Source: Halorubrum aquaticum (lineage in GTDB: Archaea > Halobacteriota > Halobacteria > Halobacteriales > Haloferacaceae). From it: DNA of 64,000 nucleotides. Below, piece after piece: positions 42,413 to 51,939 of the stretch (positions are counted from its first letter, which is position 1; each line of letters begins with the position of its first letter). The notes beneath the pieces are model-generated. The model searched no databases. It saw only the letters and a list, made by a program, of their open reading frames with translations, and was not told the origin of the DNA. The DNA is taken from the NCBI RefSeq assembly GCF_900113615.1, contig NZ_FOPZ01000002.1, positions 209,737-273,736 on the forward strand. Direction: 5' to 3'. Position numbers and translations under genes: made by a program.

Positions 42413-43765
42413 ATGAGTTGGAGTGCCGTCGACGCCGTGGACGACGCGGTCGAGGCCACCCGTCGGTTCCTGTTCCCGTTCAGCTTCGTTCGCTGGGCGA
42501 AGCTCGCCCTCCTCGTCCTCCTGATGGGAGGTGGCGTACAGACGAACGTCTCGGTCCCGTTCTTCCCGAACCCCGAGTTCATAACCGGTCCGGGAACTCC
42601 CGGTGGCTCGGACGGGGGAAGCGGGGCGGACGGATCGGGCGGGACGAGTGCTCCGGAAGGTATGAACGGGGAACCGCTCTTCGGACCGAACGGCGTCCAG
42701 GGCGAGTTCTCCGGACTCGAGGCGGCCGACGTGAACCTCCTCGTCGCGATCGTCGCGGTCGTGGTCGTGGTCGCGATCGCGATCTCGATCGCGTCGCTCT
42801 CGCTGCGATTGGTGTTTTACGACGCGTTACGCACGAACGAGGTCCGCCTCTGGCGGCCGTTCGTCGGTCGTCTTCGGCAGGCGCTCGGGCTGTTCGTCTT
42901 CTCGACGCTGGTCAGCCTGACGATGGCGATCCCCGTCGTGGTCGCCGTGTTGGCGGAGGTGACCGTCGGCTGGGGCCCCGCGGACGCGCTCGGGGCGGCG
43001 GTCGCCGGGCTTCCGACGTGGGGGACCGGGGTGCTCGTGGCGCTCGCGGTGCTGCTCGCGATCGTCGTCCTCTTCGTGCTCCGGTTCACCTACGAGTTCG
43101 TCGTCCCGGTGATGGTCCTCCGTGAGGAGGGCGTCCTCGCGGGCTGGACTCGGTTCTGGCCGACGCTCCGCGGGTCGTGGGTCGAGTTCCTCCTGTATCT
43201 CGTCGTCCACTTCTTCCTGGGTGTCGGGATATCCGTGGCCGAGAGCTTCGTCTTCCTCTTCGTCGGCGGCCTCGTCGCGGTGTTCGCCGGCGTCACCGTG
43301 TTGATCGCCGGGGGGCTACTGGGAGGGCTCTCCGCGGTGACCGGAACGACCGCCGGGGTCGCGATGCTCGTGGTCGTCGTCGCCGTCTCGTTGATCGCGC
43401 TCCTGATCCTCCTGCTTCCGGTCCGCGTCCTCACACGGACGTACCTGATCGCCTACGAAGTCTCGACGCTGGGCGGTATCGATCCGGAACTCGCGCTGCT
43501 GGACCCGGCGATCGATCCGAACGGATCGGACGGACCGGGTGGTTCCGGTGGGTCGGGTGGTTCTGGTGGTTCAGGTAGTTCGGGTGGTTCTGGTGGTTCT
43601 GGTGAGTCGAGTGGTGTGGGGAACGGTAGCGGGCCGGACGGTTCCGGCGGGTCGAATGGATCCGGTGAATCGAGGGACGCGGACGACTCGGACCTGTGGG
43701 GTTCCGCGGACGAGGACCGTGACTCGACCGATCGATCCGGTGACCTCTTCGAGAAGGACCCGTGA
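42413..43765 (+). CDS. Haloarchaeal polytopic membrane protein with Gly/Ser-rich tail
   Basis: 450 residues. One hydrophobic segment near residues 28-40 ([15 protein letters not shown]), a Gly/Ser-rich extracytoplasmic loop (60-100), then five to six more helices between about 105 and 350. The final 100 residues are a Gly/Ser-rich repeat ([17 protein letters not shown]) ending in an Asp/Ser/Glu tail [20 protein letters not shown]. The tail is low complexity and flexible; the membrane core is the conserved part. I recognise it as a common haloarchaeal membrane family but not by a characterised function. Tail DNA is repetitive and likely variable between strains. Confidence 0.8.
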   Translation: MSWSAVDAVDDAVEATRRFLFPFSFVRWAKLALLVLLMGGGVQTNVSVPFFPNPEFITGPGTPGGSDGGSGADGSGGTSAPEGMNGEPLFGPNGVQGEFSGLEAADVNLLVAIVAVVVVVAIAISIASLSLRLVFYDALRTNEVRLWRPFVGRLRQALGLFVFSTLVSLTMAIPVVVAVLAEVTVGWGPADALGAAVAGLPTWGTGVLVALAVLLAIVVLFVLRFTYEFVVPVMVLREEGVLAGWTRFWPTLRGSWVEFLLYLVVHFFLGVGISVAESFVFLFVGGLVAVFAGVTVLIAGGLLGGLSAVTGTTAGVAMLVVVVAVSLIALLILLLPVRVLTRTYLIAYEVSTLGGIDPELALLDPAIDPNGSDGPGGSGGSGGSGGSGSSGGSGGSGESSGVGNGSGPDGSGGSNGSGESRDADDSDLWGSADEDRDSTDRSGDLFEKDP

Positions 43766-43780
43766 GCGGAAACGGAAAGC

Positions 43781-43850
43781 GGGGCCGGTCGGGAAGTGGG
43801 GTCGGTCAGGAAAGCGGGGCCGGTCGGGAAGCGGGACCGGTTGGGAAACG
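43781..43850 (+). repeat. Four tandem 16-18 nt imperfect repeats
   Basis: Imperfect copies of GGGGCCGGTCGGGAAGC run from 43781 to about 43850 just after the membrane protein's stop. Nothing else is seen in the 199-nt gap apart from the maeB promoter near 43934. Confidence 0.7.
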
Positions 43851-43933
43851 GAGACGGGTCCGAGGATCGAGCGGATCGATCGTGTCGGTGGGTTAGACGA
43901 ACGTCGAACGTAAGCTTCGACGGGTACGGATAG

Positions 43934-43940
43934 CTTTTTA
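43934..43940 (+). promoter_or_regulatory. TATA-like promoter of maeB
   Basis: CTTTTTA about 27 nt before the ATG at 43965. Confidence 0.5.
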
Positions 43941-43964
43941 CTCCGTTCCCGAAAGGGGGTAACC

Positions 43965-46217
43965 ATGGGACTGGACGATGACGCACGCGAGTACCACCGG
44001 CAGGAGCCGCCGGGGAAGATAGAGATCTCGACGACGAAGCCCACGAACACCCAGCGAGACCTCTCGCTGGCGTACTCTCCGGGGGTCGCCGCACCGTGTC
44101 GGGACATCGCCGCCGACCCGGAGTCGGTCTTCGAGTACACGGCCAAGGGCAACATGGTGGCGGTCGTCTCGAACGGGTCGGCCGTGCTCGGACTCGGCGA
44201 CATCGGCGCGGCCGCGTCGAAGCCGGTCATGGAGGGGAAAGGCGTCCTGTTCAAGCGGTTCGCCGACATCGACGTCTTCGACATCGAACTGGACATCGAG
44301 GAGGTCGACCCGTTCTGTACCGCGGTCTCCGCGATGGAGCCCACCTTCGGCGGGATCAACCTCGAGGACATCAAGGCGCCCGAGTGCTTCGAGATCGAGG
44401 AGCGCCTCCGCGAGGAGATGGACGTCCCCGTCTTCCACGACGACCAGCACGGGACCGCGATCATCTCCGGCGCGGCGCTGATGAACGCCACGGACATCGC
44501 CGACAAGGACCTCTCCGAACTCGAGATCGTCTTCTCCGGCGCGGGCGCGTCCGCGATCGCGACCGCGCGCTTCTACGTCTCCCTCGGCGCGAAACGCGAG
44601 AACATCACGATGTGTGACTCCTCGGGCATCATCACACAGGAGCGGGCCGACGCGGGCGAAGTCAACGAGTACAAACGGGAGTTCGCGAGCGACGGTGAGG
44701 GCGGCGACCTCGCGGACGCGATGGAGGGAGCCGACGTGTTCGTCGGGCTCTCGGTCGGCGGGATCGTCTCACAGGAGATGGTCCGTTCGATGGCGTCGGA
44801 CCCGATCCTCTTCGCGATGGCGAACCCGGACCCGGAGATCACCTACGACGACGCCAAGGCCGCCCGTGACGACACCGTCATCATGGCGACGGGGCGGTCC
44901 GACTACCCGAACATGGTGAACAACGTCCTCGGGTTCCCGTTCCTGTTCCGCGGCGCGCTCGACGTGCGCGCGACGGAGATCAACGAGGAGATGAAGCGGG
45001 CGGCGGCGGAGGCGCTCGCGGAACTGGCGCGTAAGGACGTTCCGGACGCGGTCGTGAAGGCGTACGGCGACGACCCGCTCCAGTTCGGCCCCGACTACGT
45101 CATTCCGAAACCGCTCGATCCCCGCGTGCTCTTCGAGGTCGCGCCCGCGGTCGCGCAGGCGGCCATGGTCTCCGGGTCGGCGCGGACCGAGATCGACCTC
45201 GAGCAGTACCGCGAGCGGCTCGAGGCACGTCTCGGGAAGTCCCGCGAGATGATGCGGGTCGTGTTGAACAAGGCGAAAAGCGATCCGAAGCGGATCGCGC
45301 TCGCGGAGGGGACCGACGAGAAGATGATCCGGGCGGCCTACCAACTCTCGGAGCAGGGGATCGCCGAGCCGGTGCTGCTCGGCGACTCCGAGGAGATCGC
45401 TCGTACGGCGGACGGCCTCGGGCTCTCGTTCCAACCGGAGATCGTGGACCCCGACGAGCGGGACGTCAGCGCGTACGGGGACCGGCTGTACGAACTCCGG
45501 AAACGGAAGGGGATCACCCGACGCGAGGCGAACGAGCTCGTTCGGCGGGACACGAACTTCCTCGGGAGCGTCATGGTGAAGGCGGGCGACGCGGACGCGA
45601 TGTTGACCGGACTCACCCACCACTACCCGTCGGCGTTGCGACCGCCGCTTCAGGTGATCGGCTCGGCGGCCGATACCGATACCGTCGCGGGCGTCTACAT
45701 GCTGACGTTCAAGAACCGGGTGGTGTTCTGTGCGGACACGACCGTCAACCAGGACCCCGATCGGGAGACGCTCGCGGAGATCACCCGCCACACCGCCGAC
45801 CTCGCCCGTCGGTTCAACGTCGAGCCGCGCGCGGCCGTCCTCTCGTACTCGAACTTCGGGAGCGTCGACAACGAGGGGACTCGAAAGCCCCGGGAGGCGG
45901 TCGAGCTCCTCCATGACGACCCCGAGGTCGACTTCCCGGTCGACGGGGAGATGCAGGCGGACACCGCCGTCGTCGACGAGATACTCAACGGGACCTACGA
46001 GTTCTCCGAGCTCGACGAGGCCGCGAACGTGCTCGTGTTCCCGAACCTCGAGGCCGGTAACATCGGGTACAAGCTGCTCCAGCGGCTCGGCGGTGCGGAG
46101 GCGATCGGCCCCATGCTGGTCGGGATGGACGAGCCGGTCCACGTCCTCCAGCGCGGCGACGAAGTGAAGGACATCGTCAACCTGGCCGGCGTCGCCGTCG
46201 TCGACGCACAGGAGTAA
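43965..46217 (+). CDS. maeB: NADP-dependent malic enzyme with phosphotransacetylase-like domain
   Basis: 750 residues, two-domain MaeB form. Residues about 1-430 are the malic enzyme: [59 protein letters not shown] and [20 protein letters not shown] carry the malate and NADP-binding residues. Residues 430-750 are a phosphate acetyl/butyryltransferase-like domain ([40 protein letters not shown]), usually regulatory in MaeB rather than catalytic. It decarboxylates malate to pyruvate with NADPH. The extra domain in bacterial relatives senses acetyl-CoA; here this is inferred. Complete length. Confidence 0.95.
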   Translation: MGLDDDAREYHRQEPPGKIEISTTKPTNTQRDLSLAYSPGVAAPCRDIAADPESVFEYTAKGNMVAVVSNGSAVLGLGDIGAAASKPVMEGKGVLFKRFADIDVFDIELDIEEVDPFCTAVSAMEPTFGGINLEDIKAPECFEIEERLREEMDVPVFHDDQHGTAIISGAALMNATDIADKDLSELEIVFSGAGASAIATARFYVSLGAKRENITMCDSSGIITQERADAGEVNEYKREFASDGEGGDLADAMEGADVFVGLSVGGIVSQEMVRSMASDPILFAMANPDPEITYDDAKAARDDTVIMATGRSDYPNMVNNVLGFPFLFRGALDVRATEINEEMKRAAAEALAELARKDVPDAVVKAYGDDPLQFGPDYVIPKPLDPRVLFEVAPAVAQAAMVSGSARTEIDLEQYRERLEARLGKSREMMRVVLNKAKSDPKRIALAEGTDEKMIRAAYQLSEQGIAEPVLLGDSEEIARTADGLGLSFQPEIVDPDERDVSAYGDRLYELRKRKGITRREANELVRRDTNFLGSVMVKAGDADAMLTGLTHHYPSALRPPLQVIGSAADTDTVAGVYMLTFKNRVVFCADTTVNQDPDRETLAEITRHTADLARRFNVEPRAAVLSYSNFGSVDNEGTRKPREAVELLHDDPEVDFPVDGEMQADTAVVDEILNGTYEFSELDEAANVLVFPNLEAGNIGYKLLQRLGGAEAIGPMLVGMDEPVHVLQRGDEVKDIVNLAGVAVVDAQE

Positions 46218-46264
46218 GGGGAGCGATCCTTCCCCGGATCGTCCTGGTCGTCCCGAACACCAAA

Positions 46265-46271
46265 CATACTT
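46265..46271 (+). promoter_or_regulatory. TATA-like element
   Basis: CATACTT about 27 nt before the ATG at 46296. Confidence 0.4.
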
Positions 46272-46295
46272 GTTTTCAACACCACTATCGTTGCT

Positions 46296-47180
46296 ATGGA
46301 CGACGAGGGGACCGTCGCCCCACGGGTGCTCGATAACAAGCGCGACGCCAGCAAGTACCGAGTGCTCGTCGAGATCGCGGCTCGTCAGCCGGCGGTGAGT
46401 CAGGGCGAGATCGCCGACGTTCTCGGAGTCACCTCACAGGCGGTGAGCGATTACGTTCGCGAACTCGTCGAGCGGGGGTACGTGGAGAAACGCGGGCGAG
46501 GGAGATACGAGGTGACGAAGGAGGGCGTCGACTGGCTCATCACGCGGACGGACGCGCTCTCGGAGTTCGTCTCTCGTGTATCCGAGGACGTCCTCGGGAG
46601 CGTCGACGTCGACGCCGCGATCGCCGTCGACCCGGTTTCGGAGGGCGATGAGGTTCGACTGGCGATGCGCGACGGCGTCCTTCACGCGATCGCCGGTCGG
46701 GGAGGAGAGACTACCGCTGAGAAGAATACGACAGTCGACGGGGATACGACAGTCGACGGGGATACGGCAGTCGAAGGGACATCGGCAACCGGGGTCGTCG
46801 TCTCGGGCGGGTCCGCCGGGGAGGCGGTCGGGGTAACCGAGTTCGAGGGCGTCGTCGAGTACGATCCCGGCGTCGTGACCGTGATCCCCGTTCCGGCCGT
46901 GACCGAGGGCGAGCCGCCGTCAGTCGAGGCCGTCACGGAGCGTATGAACGGCGGGGAGTTCGTCGCGATAGCCGGTACCGAGGCGTACGCGCTGGCGATG
47001 CGGGCCGGGATCCGTCCGGAGATCCGCTTCGGGACGGTCGACGCCGTCCCACAGGCCGCGCTCCGCGGATTGGACGTGTTGCTCCTCGTGTCCACCGACG
47101 AACTCTCGCGTCACACGACCCAGCTTCGAGAACGCGGGGTTCGATACGAGGTACACGACCCGTTCGATGACTCCTCCTGA
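46296..47180 (+). CDS. Winged-helix transcriptional regulator with C-terminal sensor region
   Basis: 294 residues. HTH at about 25-75: SQGEIADVLGVTSQAVSDYV as the recognition helices and LVERGYVEKRGRGRYEVTKE as the wing, MarR/ArsR-like. Residues 100-130 and 170-290 form a soluble region with GTEAYALAMRAGIRPEIRFG and PQAALRGLDVLLLVSTDELS that could bind a ligand or partner. Between them is a linker of three near-identical peptides (TTVDGDT) encoded by an 18-bp tandem repeat. I cannot name its target. It is the last gene before the 846-nt origin-like spacer. Confidence 0.8.
   Translation: MDDEGTVAPRVLDNKRDASKYRVLVEIAARQPAVSQGEIADVLGVTSQAVSDYVRELVERGYVEKRGRGRYEVTKEGVDWLITRTDALSEFVSRVSEDVLGSVDVDAAIAVDPVSEGDEVRLAMRDGVLHAIAGRGGETTAEKNTTVDGDTTVDGDTAVEGTSATGVVVSGGSAGEAVGVTEFEGVVEYDPGVVTVIPVPAVTEGEPPSVEAVTERMNGGEFVAIAGTEAYALAMRAGIRPEIRFGTVDAVPQAALRGLDVLLLVSTDELSRHTTQLRERGVRYEVHDPFDDSS
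46726..46779 (+). repeat. 18-bp tandem repeat in the regulator gene
   Basis: Three units of ATACGACAGTCGACGGGG (46726-46743, 46744-46761, and 46762-46779 with changes) encode the flexible TTVDGD linker between the HTH and C-terminal region. Confidence 0.85.
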
Positions 47181-47325
47181 GATCACCGTTCCTTCCTGTC
47201 CGGACGTTCGTTTACCTACTCGATTCGAGTACTGACGTCGAGTACTGATCCGCGCAGCCTTCGACGGACCGCCTCGGATCCGATCCGATCCGGTGATCCG
47301 AATGCGTTGATGAAGCGATTGAGGG

Positions 47326-47352
47326 ACACACCGTGTTTCCGGTGAAATGGGG
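47326..47352 (+). repeat. 27-bp inverted repeat, left arm (ORB-like)
   Basis: Perfect reverse complement of 47976-48002; core GTTTCCGGTGAAATGGGG. Confidence 0.9.
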
Positions 47353-47850
47353 GTCGGTGGTCTCTCGTCTCGAGTTCCTTTCTCTCTACTCTGAAGAAAC
47401 ATGGTTTTATTCCAAAGTAATTAAATACTGTAGCTGAGAAAATCTCAGTAAGTCGGATGTAGTCATTAGACGAACACTGTGTAGTCACCCACCGTTCAGC
47501 GGAAGGCTCGACCTATTCACGTCGGTGCTGTCGTTGGTAGTGGTGTTTCATCGCCCGTACTGCTAGAAAGTCGAGATCTACTCGATGCCGCTCGATGTCT
47601 GCTCGTTTTCTCTCACGATCGACCCGTTTCTGTGGTGCTCGCTGTATCGGTGTGCTCGCGGTGATGGTGTGCCCCCGGTGTCAGTGTACTCACTGTACTT
47701 GCGCTCGGCGCTCGGTTCGGGTTTCGTACGGTCCTGCGGTGAGAGTTGCCCCGTCTCGACGGCTATTCCGCGTTCGATGCGAGTCGCGTCCGGACCCGTG
47801 GGACCCTCGATCGTTCGTGATCCCAGCGGACTCGTGGTTCCTTCTCCGTT

Positions 47851-47903
47851 GGATTCGTGCTTTGTTTGTGGATTCGTGCTTTGTTTGTGGATTCGTGCTT
47901 TGG
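47851..47903 (+). repeat. 19-bp tandem repeat within origin-like region
   Basis: GGATTCGTGCTTTGTTTGT at 47851-47869 and 47870-47888, then a partial third copy to 47903. T-rich direct iterons of this kind occur beside archaeal origins but also by chance slippage. Confidence 0.85.
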
Positions 47904-47975
47904 CGATCTCCTCTCCGCTGAACTTCGATCCGATCCACACCTCGTTTCCGATGAATCCCCACACCCCACCGATCA

Positions 47976-48002
47976 CCCCATTTCACCGGAAACACGGTGT
48001 GT
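47976..48002 (-). repeat. 27-bp inverted repeat, right arm (ORB-like)
   Basis: Matches 47326-47352 in the opposite orientation over all 27 bases. Confidence 0.9.
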
Positions 48003-48026
48003 GTCTCCACGACTCCATTACGAGGC

Positions 48027-49160
48027 TCAGTCTCGGCGGTACCAGACGTCGACGTGACAGTCGGGACCGTACGACTTTCCGGCAATGTCGAGCGAACCGT
48101 CGCCGGTGAGGTCGGCCGTCTTCGCCTCGTGAGTCGCGACTCCGCGGTCGATCTCGACGCGGTCGAACCCCTCGTCTCCGTTCCGGTAGACGAACATCCG
48201 TGGAATCTCCCCGCCCTCCAGTCCCATTTCGGCGACGAGCAGGTCCGGTCGGCCGTCGCCGTCGAAATCGGCGATCTGGATCGTGTGTGGGTTAGACAGG
48301 CCGTCGTCGAGCGTCGTCACGGACCAGTCCGGCGGATCGAACACTCCGACCCGTCCCCGTCGGTCACCGTGGTACGGGAGGTCACCCTCGGTTACGACGA
48401 TCTCGATGTCGCCGTCACCGTCGAGGTCCGCGACGTCGACCCGCGTCCACTGCCAGTCGTCGCCGAGGCGTTCGCGGTCCCAGTCGTCCCCGGACCCCTT
48501 CCGACGAAACACGTTCGGTCCGGCGACGAGTTCGGTGGTCCCATCGCCGTCGAGGTCGATCACGGCGACGCCTTCGACGTTCAGGTCCTCGGCGATCACG
48601 TGCCGGTGATCGTCGGGCCAGGGAGAGACGGCGGGGTCTTCGGGAACGTCGTAGTAGCAGACCGTCTCGCTCTGCTGTGAAAGGATGACGACCTCCGGGT
48701 CGCCGTCGTCGTCGATGTCGGCGATCGCCGTGTCGTGGTACTTCCGGAACTCGTCGGTGATCAGGTGTTGGGTCCAGGTCTGCCGCGGGTCCGGCGGGAT
48801 GTCGAACCAGTAGAGGTCGGTCTCGCCGTTCTGTCCGATCACCAGCTCGGGCGTCCCGTCGCCGTCGATGTCGCCGAGCGATCCGCCGACCGAGAGATCG
48901 GGAATCCGTGCGACCTCGTGGCGCTCCCAACCCGGATTCTCGTACCAGAACACGTTGGACTCCAGCCGCTTGAGCGCGGTCCCGACGACCGGCAGGTACC
49001 TGAGTATGACCCGTTTCCCGAGTACGTTCACCTCCTTCTTCGCGCCCATTCCGCCGACGATCACGTCAGGTCGCCCGTTTCCGGTGAGATCGGACGTGAG
49101 ACAGAACGAGAGCCGACCGCAGGGAGGGTCATCATCGATGCGTTCGTGTTGGAACTCCAT
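48027..49160 (-). CDS. FG-GAP/VCBS-repeat beta-propeller protein without signal peptide
   Basis: 377 residues. Seven repeats carry the calcium-binding DxDGDG-type loop: DLTGNGRPDVIVGG, DIDGDGTPELVIGQ, DIDDDGDPEVVILS, DLDGDGTTELVAGP, DLDGDGDIEIVVTE, DFDGDGRPDLLVAE and DLTGDGSLDIAGKS, so it should fold as a seven-bladed propeller. Most relatives are secreted or on the surface, but here the start MEFQHERIDDDPPCGRLSFC has no signal peptide or membrane helix. It either acts inside the cell or leaves by an unrecognised route. It is the first gene of the surface locus, facing away from it. Ligand unknown. Confidence 0.85.
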   Translation of the reverse strand: MEFQHERIDDDPPCGRLSFCLTSDLTGNGRPDVIVGGMGAKKEVNVLGKRVILRYLPVVGTALKRLESNVFWYENPGWERHEVARIPDLSVGGSLGDIDGDGTPELVIGQNGETDLYWFDIPPDPRQTWTQHLITDEFRKYHDTAIADIDDDGDPEVVILSQQSETVCYYDVPEDPAVSPWPDDHRHVIAEDLNVEGVAVIDLDGDGTTELVAGPNVFRRKGSGDDWDRERLGDDWQWTRVDVADLDGDGDIEIVVTEGDLPYHGDRRGRVGVFDPPDWSVTTLDDGLSNPHTIQIADFDGDGRPDLLVAEMGLEGGEIPRMFVYRNGDEGFDRVEIDRGVATHEAKTADLTGDGSLDIAGKSYGPDCHVDVWYRRD

Positions 49161-49376
49161 ACCGGCGTTTCGGGACGTTCGGTTAAGGGTAGGCTGGCGT
49201 TAAACGAAACCGGCCCGCTCGATCCGTTCCGTCCATCGTCCGGCCTGCCGTCGAGTCCGGGATCAGTACGCGACTCCCGGTGTAAAACGGCGATGCCGAC
49301 GTTCAAAACCCCATAACAATATCCGTGGTCGGTCTCCTCGCCTGTATGACCTTCGAGAGCACGGCCGGACGGTGGC

Positions 49377-50507
49377 ATGACTGATCCCGACGACGACCGG
49401 ATCACGGTGTTGATGTGCCCGGATTACAGGGAATCGAACCCGTATCAGTCCGAGCTGATCGCGGCGTTAGAGGCCCGCGGCGTCGACGTCGGGGCAACGG
49501 ATGCAGGCTGGGCGTTTCCGCTCCTCGCGGGCGTCCGTCGTCACGGGGTGCCGGACGTCCTCCATCTCCACTGGCTCCACCGTTTCGTCATCACGGAACG
49601 CCGGTTTGCCGCCGTGTTCACCGTGCTGCTCGGCGTGAGGCTCGTCTTCGAACTCGTGCTGTTGCGGGCGCTCGGGGTCCGGATCGTCTGGACCGTTCAC
49701 AACCTCCTGGACCACGAGCGGGTCACCCCGCGCAGCGAACTCGCGGTCAGACACGCAGTCGCGCGCCTCGTGGATAGGATCGTCGTTCACTGCGAGGAGG
49801 CGGTCGAATCGGTCGAAGAGACGTACCGGCTTCCCGAACGTGTCGTGGATCGTGTCCGTGTCGTTCCCCACGGCAACTTCCTGGGCGTCTACGAGAACGA
49901 CGTATCGCAGTCGACGGCCCGCGAGCGACTCGAACTTCCACCCGACGTGCCCGTCATGGCCTTCTTCGGACTGATCCGACCCTACAAGAACGTCCCAGAA
50001 CTGATCGAGACGTTCGAGCGCGTTCCCGGGGACGCGCGGCTCCTCGTCGTCGGGAACCCGTGGAACGAGGACGTGGCGAGTCGCGTGCGCGCGGCCAGCA
50101 CCGGTGATGACCGGGTACACACGGTCCTCGAGTACGTCCCCGAGGACGAGATTCAGGTGTACATGTACGCTGCGGACGCGGTGGTGCTCCCCTTCGACTC
50201 GGTGCTCACCTCCGGCAGCGCGGTGCTGGCGATGACGTTCGGCCGCGCCGTCGTGGCGCCGTTGATGGGGTGTCTCCCCGGACTGATCGGATCCGAGGGT
50301 GGATATCTGTACGACCCCGGAGACTCCGCAGGGCTCCGGACTGCGCTTCGACGGGCGGTGGACGATCGCGAGAAGTTACGAGGGATGGGACGGCGAAACC
50401 GCGAAACCGTTCAAGCGTTCGACTGGGATCGGGTCGCAGAACGGACGCGGAACGTGTACACGCTCGATGTAGGGGGAGCAGGTCACCGGTCGGCGGATAG
50501 CGGATGA
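49377..50507 (+). CDS. Glycosyltransferase, GT4-like (GT-B fold)
   Basis: 376 residues. The N-terminal half includes PDVLHLHWLHRFVITERRFA and VWTVHNLLDHERVTPR, the acceptor domain of GT4-type enzymes. The C-terminal half begins with VMAFFGLIRPYKNVPELIET and LLVVGNPWNEDVASRVRAAS, then VLPFDSVLTSGSAVLAMTFG, equivalent to the EX7E nucleotide-sugar region although the first Glu is absent. It likely transfers a sugar to a lipid-linked surface glycan. Some hydrophobic residues near 65-80 may associate with the membrane. Confidence 0.88.
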   Translation: MTDPDDDRITVLMCPDYRESNPYQSELIAALEARGVDVGATDAGWAFPLLAGVRRHGVPDVLHLHWLHRFVITERRFAAVFTVLLGVRLVFELVLLRALGVRIVWTVHNLLDHERVTPRSELAVRHAVARLVDRIVVHCEEAVESVEETYRLPERVVDRVRVVPHGNFLGVYENDVSQSTARERLELPPDVPVMAFFGLIRPYKNVPELIETFERVPGDARLLVVGNPWNEDVASRVRAASTGDDRVHTVLEYVPEDEIQVYMYAADAVVLPFDSVLTSGSAVLAMTFGRAVVAPLMGCLPGLIGSEGGYLYDPGDSAGLRTALRRAVDDREKLRGMGRRNRETVQAFDWDRVAERTRNVYTLDVGGAGHRSADSG

Positions 50508-50751
50508 CGGAACACCGTCGGATCGTGTCAGCCCGGAAGGGGTACCGTCACGCGACGGACCGAGATCCGGGTGAAGGTACCGCTTAACGAAGCCCACGGT
50601 CGACCTATCGTGGCTACGAAAGAGCCGTGTGTCCGGCCTCAGATCCCGCATCGAAGTCGAATCGGCATCGGCATCGATCCCTCGACGGTCCGCTCGACCG
50701 AGGGATCTCTCGAACGAGCGTGTAGGCGGGACGGCACAACAGACCTCACAG

Positions 50752-51699
50752 ATGATCGAAATCCCATCCAAACGAACACTCTCGTGGGACGTTATCGCGG
50801 TCCTCGGATACGCCGCGGCGGTCGTCCCGCTCCAGTGGATCGTACTTCCCTCACCGATCCGGATCGTTCTCCTGACGCCGATGTTGCTGTTCCTGCCCGG
50901 ATTCACCCTCAGCACGGTGCTGTTCCCGGGACGACCCGCCGAAGACGGGTCGATCGTGAAAACCGAGGTCTCCCGGCTCGGTCTCATCGAACGTGTCGCA
51001 CTCTCCGTGGGACTGAGCGCCGGACTACTTCCGCTTCTCGCGTTCGGTTTCGACCTCGTTCTCGGCCGGGTCGCCGGCCCGATCGTCGTCGTCACCGCCG
51101 TCTTCTCGGCCGTTATGGCGCTCCTCGGAGGAGTCCGGCGGTCGCGGTTGCTCGAGCGTGACCGCTTCGAGATCCCGATCGTACGATGGTTCGACGGGAT
51201 GGCGATGGCGGTGGAAGACGATTCGACGAGGACCGCCGTGGTCAACGTCGTGCTCGCTGGAAGCGTGGTGCTGGCCGTCGGGGCCGTCGGTATCGGCTTT
51301 GCCGTCCCGCAGAACGGTGCGACGTTCACCGACTTCGCCGTCGGGACCGAGGAGGGGGGCGAGTTCGTCACTGATGGCTATCCCGAGGGCCTCGCGGTGG
51401 GCGAGAGCACCGAGACGGCCGTGCTCATCGAGAACAACGAGGGCGAATCCACGGAGTACCACGTCGTCGCCCGCTTCGAGCGGGTTCAGGACGGTACTGT
51501 AACGGATATTCAGGACGCGGATGGGTTCTCAGTGGCCGTGGAGTCCGGCGAGACCGTCGTCGAGAGTTACGGCGTGACCCGATCGATGACGGGTGACGAC
51601 GTCCGGTTGCGATTCCTCCTGTACCGCGACGAACCGCCGACCGAACCGCAGCCTGAAACCGCCTACCGGACGGTTCACGTCTGGGTTGACGGCGAATAG
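50752..51699 (+). CDS. DUF1616 membrane protein
   Basis: 315 residues from ATG at 50752; 41 upstream codons are open but rich in Arg/Ser and lack coding character. Four hydrophobic segments between residues 12 and 175, including WDVIAVLGYAAAVVPLQWIV and RIVLLTPMLLFLPGFTLSTV, are followed by a soluble extracytoplasmic domain (190-315) with NNEGESTEYHVVARFERVQD and a strand ladder ending AYRTVHVWVDGE. DUF1616 proteins are common in haloarchaeal polysaccharide gene clusters; their job is unknown. Lies between two glycan-synthesis genes in the same orientation. Confidence 0.87.
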   Translation: MIEIPSKRTLSWDVIAVLGYAAAVVPLQWIVLPSPIRIVLLTPMLLFLPGFTLSTVLFPGRPAEDGSIVKTEVSRLGLIERVALSVGLSAGLLPLLAFGFDLVLGRVAGPIVVVTAVFSAVMALLGGVRRSRLLERDRFEIPIVRWFDGMAMAVEDDSTRTAVVNVVLAGSVVLAVGAVGIGFAVPQNGATFTDFAVGTEEGGEFVTDGYPEGLAVGESTETAVLIENNEGESTEYHVVARFERVQDGTVTDIQDADGFSVAVESGETVVESYGVTRSMTGDDVRLRFLLYRDEPPTEPQPETAYRTVHVWVDGE

Positions 51700-51939
51700 C
51701 CGAACGACTGGACGCTCCGAGCGGTCTCGGCCGCATCCGTGAGGCCGTCCATAACGAAGTGTGTATGGGCAGTCAAATCGAGTACTGTCGCAGGGTCGGG
51801 ACACGCCTGCGGTATATTAGACGAGACATATCATGTACAGAAAACGTTCTCGAGACCCGAAGCGTCGATCCGAATCGAACCCGGCCAACGGCGTCCTCGC
51901 CATCGGTGCGAACGGAAGAGGGACTCGGTGGGATCCGAG

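Larger units (their letters stand above)
47181..48026. other. Origin-like intergenic region with 27-bp inverted repeats
   Basis: 846 nt with no convincing gene. A perfect 27-bp inverted repeat lies at 47326-47352 (ACACACCGTGTTTCCGGTGA..., ending GGGG) and 47976-48002, the G-rich ends pointing inward; similarity continues about ten bases further in on both sides. The core GTTTCCGGTGAAA followed by G-tract resembles haloarchaeal origin recognition boxes. Just inside the left arm, about 47380-47480 is clearly AT-rich, like an unwinding element. No Orc1/Cdc6 gene is next to it. Alternatives are the ends of a decayed mobile element, though I see no target duplication or transposase. Confidence 0.5.

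Noticed and set aside
44769..46142. Minus-strand frame of about 457 codons inside maeB
   Set aside because: Antisense shadow of a fully intact malic enzyme.
47326..48002. Inverted repeats as ends of an insertion sequence or MITE
   Set aside because: No transposase remnant between them and no target-site duplication outside them; ORB-like core and AT-rich stretch fit an origin-like element better. Kept as an alternative.
47585..48109. Open frame of about 174 codons in the origin-like spacer
   Set aside because: Cys/Ser/Pro-rich translation unlike acidic halophile proteins, it crosses the inverted repeat and ends over the next gene; no motif or promoter.
50629..50751. Longer start for the DUF1616 protein
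   Set aside because: The added residues are Arg/Ser/Pro-rich and precede the natural membrane-protein start MIEIPSKRTLSW.
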